Below are positions 61,137 through 64,000 of a stretch of 64,000 nt of DNA, in pieces. Origin of the DNA: Arthrobacter sp. Soc17.1.1.1. GTDB taxonomy: Bacteria; Actinomycetota; Actinomycetes; Actinomycetales; Micrococcaceae. Numbering within the stretch: the stretch's first letter is position 1; every line of letters begins with the position of its first letter. A model generated the notes under the pieces. The model saw only the letters and a list, made by a program, of their open reading frames with translations. It was not told the DNA's origin and made no database searches. The stretch spans positions 2,046,001 to 2,110,000 of the forward strand of contig NZ_JBAJII010000001.1 in NCBI RefSeq assembly GCF_036867195.1. The letters are read 5' to 3'. A program made the translations under genes and the position numbers.

Positions 61137-61793
61137 TCAGCGTGGCTCGTTCTGGCGCTGTTCTTCGAGCACCCTGCGAAGCTTCTTCAGGCCGTCACGG
61201 ATCCGCGTCTTGGCCGTGGGAGCGGGGATCCCGAGGTGATTGGCCACTTCGTTGTAGGTCAGGTGGGAGAAGTAGGCCAGGGAGATGGCCTGATGCTGCA
61301 GTGGTGACAGCACGGTCATCGCAGCCTGGACGTCCGCCGTGTTCTCGCGTTCCAGGACTGTTTCTGCGACCTCGTCGAAGCCGGTGTCCCAGTTGCGTCG
61401 CCCCCACTTCTCATCACGAGCCGTGCGCGTAGTCTCCATACGGAGCCGGTCCACCGCCCGGCGGTGAGCGAGAGTCATCAGCCAGGACACCGGGTGGCCA
61501 AGTTCCGGCCGGTATCGATCGCCCTGCTCCCAGACCATGAGGAATACTTCCTGGGTCACCTCCGCGCAGCTGTCCGGGTTCTGCAGTGTCTTGCGCACCA
61601 CCCCGTAGACCCTGCGAGCACACTGCTCATACAGAACCTGGAAAGCGTCCGGGTCCCCGGAACCCACAGCGACGAGAACAGCTGCGAGATCCGCGGATGC
61701 ATCCCCCGAACCTCGCAGCGGGCCGCGACCAGAGGACCTGGCCCGGTAGGAGCTCCGCTGTTCGACAGTGAGGCCACGGTCGGAGGGAGGCAA
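61137..61793 (-). CDS. ECF RNA polymerase sigma factor (SigK-like)
   Basis: 218 residues. Region 2: DPDAFQVLYEQCARRVYGVVRKTLQNPDSCAEVTQEVFLMVWEQGDRYRPELGHPVSWLMTLAHRRAVDRLR; region 4: LSPLQHQAISLAYFSHLTYNEVANHLGIPAPTAKTRIRDGLKKLRRVL. It matches the SigK/SigL group, usually controlled by a zinc-binding anti-sigma encoded next to it, but the flanking genes here are not anti-sigma factors. The start is uncertain: TTG at 61793 gives the longest frame; the first 40 residues look disordered. Confidence 0.88.
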   Translation of the reverse strand: MPPSDRGLTVEQRSSYRARSSGRGPLRGSGDASADLAAVLVAVGSGDPDAFQVLYEQCARRVYGVVRKTLQNPDSCAEVTQEVFLMVWEQGDRYRPELGHPVSWLMTLAHRRAVDRLRMETTRTARDEKWGRRNWDTGFDEVAETVLERENTADVQAAMTVLSPLQHQAISLAYFSHLTYNEVANHLGIPAPTAKTRIRDGLKKLRRVLEEQRQNEPR

Positions 61794-62146
61794 GGTGGAG
61801 GAGATGGCGGGGCTTCCTGAGTGAGACCGGAACCAGAGCGCTCGTGCCGCCGCTCCAAGGGTGAAGAGCTACGCCCTTCGCCTTGAATGTAATCTGTCCC
61901 ACCACGCACGTCCACTGACCGCACCAGTCACAGCTGTCACATTGGCCCCAGTAATTGCCCGGACCCTGCCGTTCATGGAGGTCATCACGACTGCACCGAG
62001 CACTGATACTGTTCGGGGCGCGGTCCATCCTGCGGTACAGGACGTGCCGTTGCACGCACGTACTGGTTTAATGAGCAGGTTCGCCGGCAGGCAGGCGGCG
62101 CCGGTGAGAGCAGAAGAGCATAGGCAGAACAGGTGGAGGCTTCGGA
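61794..62146. other. 353-bp divergent intergenic region
   Basis: Between the sigma-factor and GAF-domain genes. It is lower in GC than average, with a possible -10 (TTTAAT, 62067-62072) for the GAF gene. No coding frame or RNA gene is supported. Confidence 0.5.
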
Positions 62147-62920
62147 ATGCGTGGACGACCGCAGCGAGCCATGATGATCCAGGCCATCGCCGCTGCAGCG
62201 CTGACGATCGACATCATCACAGACCGGTACCTCGCCTCGGGCGGGGCCGCGTCCCCTGAAGCCATCAACAAGTACTTGAACGGCCTGGCCGACCTGCCGT
62301 CCCGCGAAAGCGATCTCCTCGCCGATACCGTGAACGACCTCGGCAGGAAGTCGCCAGCTCTGCCGGTTCCCTACCTGGCAGAGGACACCGCTGACGATTC
62401 GCCCGAACGATCGCGACGTTCACTTGGGGCTGCCGGCGCCTTTCTGCTGTCCGACTCCGAGCAGGAACAGGCACGCATCGACGCCGTTGCCCGCACGAAC
62501 CTCCTTGACACTGTTCCAGAGGAACGTTTCGACCGCATTACCCACACCGCGCAGCAGCACTTCAACGTCAGCACGGCAATCGTCACCCTCATCGATGACG
62601 AACGGCAGTTCCTGAAGTCCGTCATCGGCCCGGTGGACCAGAACATGCCCAGAGCACGGTCCTTCTGCAACACCACCATCCGGACCCCGAACCCACTCGT
62701 CGTTCGCGACACCTTCCACGATGAACGCTTCCGGTGGAGCCCGCTCGTCCTCGGAGAGCCCTTCATCCGGTTCTACGCCGGCTACCCGCTCCGAAGCCCT
62801 GACGGCTGGGTTGTCGGCACCCTTTGCGTCATCGACCAGCACGCACGTACCTTCTCGGAAGCAGACGAACACTCCCTGCGTCGGCTCGCAGTAATCACCG
62901 AGAACGAACTCGCCGCCTGA
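62147..62920 (+). CDS. GAF-domain sensor protein
   Basis: 257 residues. The N-terminal 100 residues are polar with no recognised domain. Residues 105-257 are a GAF domain: RIDAVARTNLLDTVPEERFDRITHTAQQHFNVSTAIVTLIDDERQFLKSVIGP, SFCNTTIRTPNPLVVRDTFHDERFRWSPLVLGEPFIRFYAGYPLRSPDGWVVGTLCVIDQHART, ending without an output domain. It has the C-x-T and FYAGxPL pattern of GAF domains common in Arthrobacter. Start ATG with GGAGG 8 bases upstream. Signal and partner unknown. Confidence 0.85.
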   Translation: MRGRPQRAMMIQAIAAAALTIDIITDRYLASGGAASPEAINKYLNGLADLPSRESDLLADTVNDLGRKSPALPVPYLAEDTADDSPERSRRSLGAAGAFLLSDSEQEQARIDAVARTNLLDTVPEERFDRITHTAQQHFNVSTAIVTLIDDERQFLKSVIGPVDQNMPRARSFCNTTIRTPNPLVVRDTFHDERFRWSPLVLGEPFIRFYAGYPLRSPDGWVVGTLCVIDQHARTFSEADEHSLRRLAVITENELAA

Positions 62921-63126
62921 CTCCTTGGGCGCCGCAGACCAGTATGCAGATGATGAATAGTCCAGGGCGAAGGGGAACCCGCTCGTACACCGCCGCTTCT
63001 GCTCGACGACGCCTCGGAACCCCGCCCGCTCGCCCTCGCCATCAGTAGATGCCCTCAGGTGTCAACTTGTTTGGGGTGGAACGAGCATGCAACCAGCTCG
63101 AAACACGTGATCAGCACTGTTAGAAC

Positions 63127-64000
63127 ATGCCACGTCATCATGGTTCCTCTGCCGCCTCACCGACGGCCTCCCTCCGGTGTGACTCCTGCGGGCAACTGCC
63201 GGAGCCCGGTAAGGTCCGACTGACCCTGGCCAATGTCGCGGTCATGCTGCCGATCGAGCTTGCCGTCCATGCCGTGGTGGTCCAAACGCATCTGAGCTAT
63301 CCGTTGAAAGTTCTTCTGCTCGCTCTGACTGCGACGGCTCTGGTGATCTGGGTGGCGGAACCCTCCGTGATGCGGTTCCTCCGTACCTGGCTGCATGCGC
63401 CGGCGCTGCAGCACCGTCAGCGCTTCGACGATGCTTCTACGTTGTGGCGGGCACGCGTCCGTGTCGAGAACACGCCGGGGGCGCTCGAAAACCTGTCGCA
63501 TCGCCTGGCCAGGCTGCACGTGAACATCCTCTCCCTCCACGTGCACCCCGACACCGGATCGAGCACCGATGAGTTCGTACTTGCCGTGCCCGCCGGGGTC
63601 CCGGAGGAGCAACTGCATCGGGCATTGGTCCTTGGTGGTGGGACGTCGGTCCGTCTTTGGCCATCGACCGCGCTGGCTCTCGCGGACGGGCAGACCAAAG
63701 CCCTGTCCCTTGCGTGCCGCATCGTGCAGGACCCCGCCGAGCTCGAACATGCGGTCGCTGAACTACTCGCCGCCGAGCTGGTGACCCGCCCCTCGCCCAG
63801 CGTTCGGTCCTTCACCGACGGATCCGAGCTGCTGAAGATCCCGTCGCCGCTTGGGGAACCCTTGGTCTACGCGCGGGCAGGAGAACCCTTCACCGCAGCC
63901 GAATCCGCGCGGGCCCATCGCCTCGCCGAACTGGCAGCCCTCACCACACCGACCACTCTCGCCTCGAGAACCACACGCAGGCAACGACCGCATGACGCTT
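63127..64000 (+). CDS. Membrane-anchored ACT-domain protein (partial)
   Basis: The frame starts at ATG 63127 and is open to the end of the window (291 codons). CDSCGQ near residue 19 may be half of a zinc ribbon. Two hydrophobic segments follow (LANVAVMLPIELAVHAVVVQTHL and LLALTATALVIWVAEPSVM). From about residue 115 the text RARVRVENTPGALENLSHRLARLHVNILSLHVHPDTG is an ACT domain, which binds amino acids or other small ligands. The rest (to residue 291) is of unclear fold. The C-terminus lies outside the window. Confidence 0.7.
   Translation, partial: MPRHHGSSAASPTASLRCDSCGQLPEPGKVRLTLANVAVMLPIELAVHAVVVQTHLSYPLKVLLLALTATALVIWVAEPSVMRFLRTWLHAPALQHRQRFDDASTLWRARVRVENTPGALENLSHRLARLHVNILSLHVHPDTGSSTDEFVLAVPAGVPEEQLHRALVLGGGTSVRLWPSTALALADGQTKALSLACRIVQDPAELEHAVAELLAAELVTRPSPSVRSFTDGSELLKIPSPLGEPLVYARAGEPFTAAESARAHRLAELAALTTPTTLASRTTRRQRPHDA

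Overview
The window is high-GC, gene-dense chromosomal DNA from an actinobacterium, most likely Arthrobacter or a close relative in the Micrococcaceae. This is inferred from four things: the holA-comEC-comEA / degV / leuS block, a glpD-glpF-glpK operon divergent from a SorC-type regulator, two ANTAR-domain proteins, and many starts that look leaderless (a TANNNT -10 box, 6 or 7 bases, then the start codon). I saw no rRNA or tRNA gene, CRISPR array, insertion sequence or prophage. holA is cut by the left edge and an ACT-domain gene by the right edge.

Layout. 1-8.4 kb (minus strand): holA (partial), comEC, comEA, degV, leuS. leuS has a 5' leader with a short uORF containing Leu-Leu-Leu, a hairpin and an intrinsic terminator. 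8.4-13.7 kb: glpK, glpF, glpD (minus) and a divergent SorC-family regulator. 13.75-17.1 kb: an ABC-F protein preceded by a tripeptide uORF and a possible SD-sequestering stem, then an FtsW/RodA protein. 17.2-23 kb: a secreted SGNH hydrolase, then an overlapping aldo-keto reductase / hydrolase / glycosyltransferase / small-protein run and an APH-fold kinase. 23-31 kb: regulator-plus-effector pairs (ArsR/SRPBCC, MarR/quinone reductase, TetR/GAP transporter), three of them with clear inverted-repeat operators, plus a PAS-ANTAR protein and an amidase cluster with a decayed amiS-like remnant.

31-45.5 kb is accessory in character: an FGE-sulfatase-like protein, LysR/EamA, a GAF-ANTAR gene coupled to a membrane protein, an XRE regulator and a dehydrogenase, a DinB-type protein, an FAD monooxygenase, an isochorismatase, a CGNR regulator, a TIGR03086-type protein, an AraC regulator, an ABC exporter and a small kinase. 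45.5-51.1 kb holds an EAL protein, a GH18 chitinase-like protein and a divergent GT2 polysaccharide synthase, suggesting a c-di-GMP-linked surface polysaccharide locus. 51-58.8 kb holds a TPR protein, kinase, lipoprotein, pyruvate oxidase, DsbA-like protein, CDF transporter with a shortened solute-binding lipoprotein, and a zinc dehydrogenase.

The best candidate for an undescribed system is 58.84-60.99 kb. Tandem inverted repeats precede three genes: a small HTH protein, a 370-residue fusion of an ATP-grasp domain directly to a phosphohistidine swivelling domain with no acceptor domain, and a winged-helix-like protein overlapping it by 4 bases. The window ends with an ECF sigma factor without a neighbouring anti-sigma gene, a GAF protein and the ACT-domain protein. 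Other notable signals are regulatory: the leuS attenuator, the ABC-F leader, and uORFs whose stop codons overlap the starts of both ANTAR genes.
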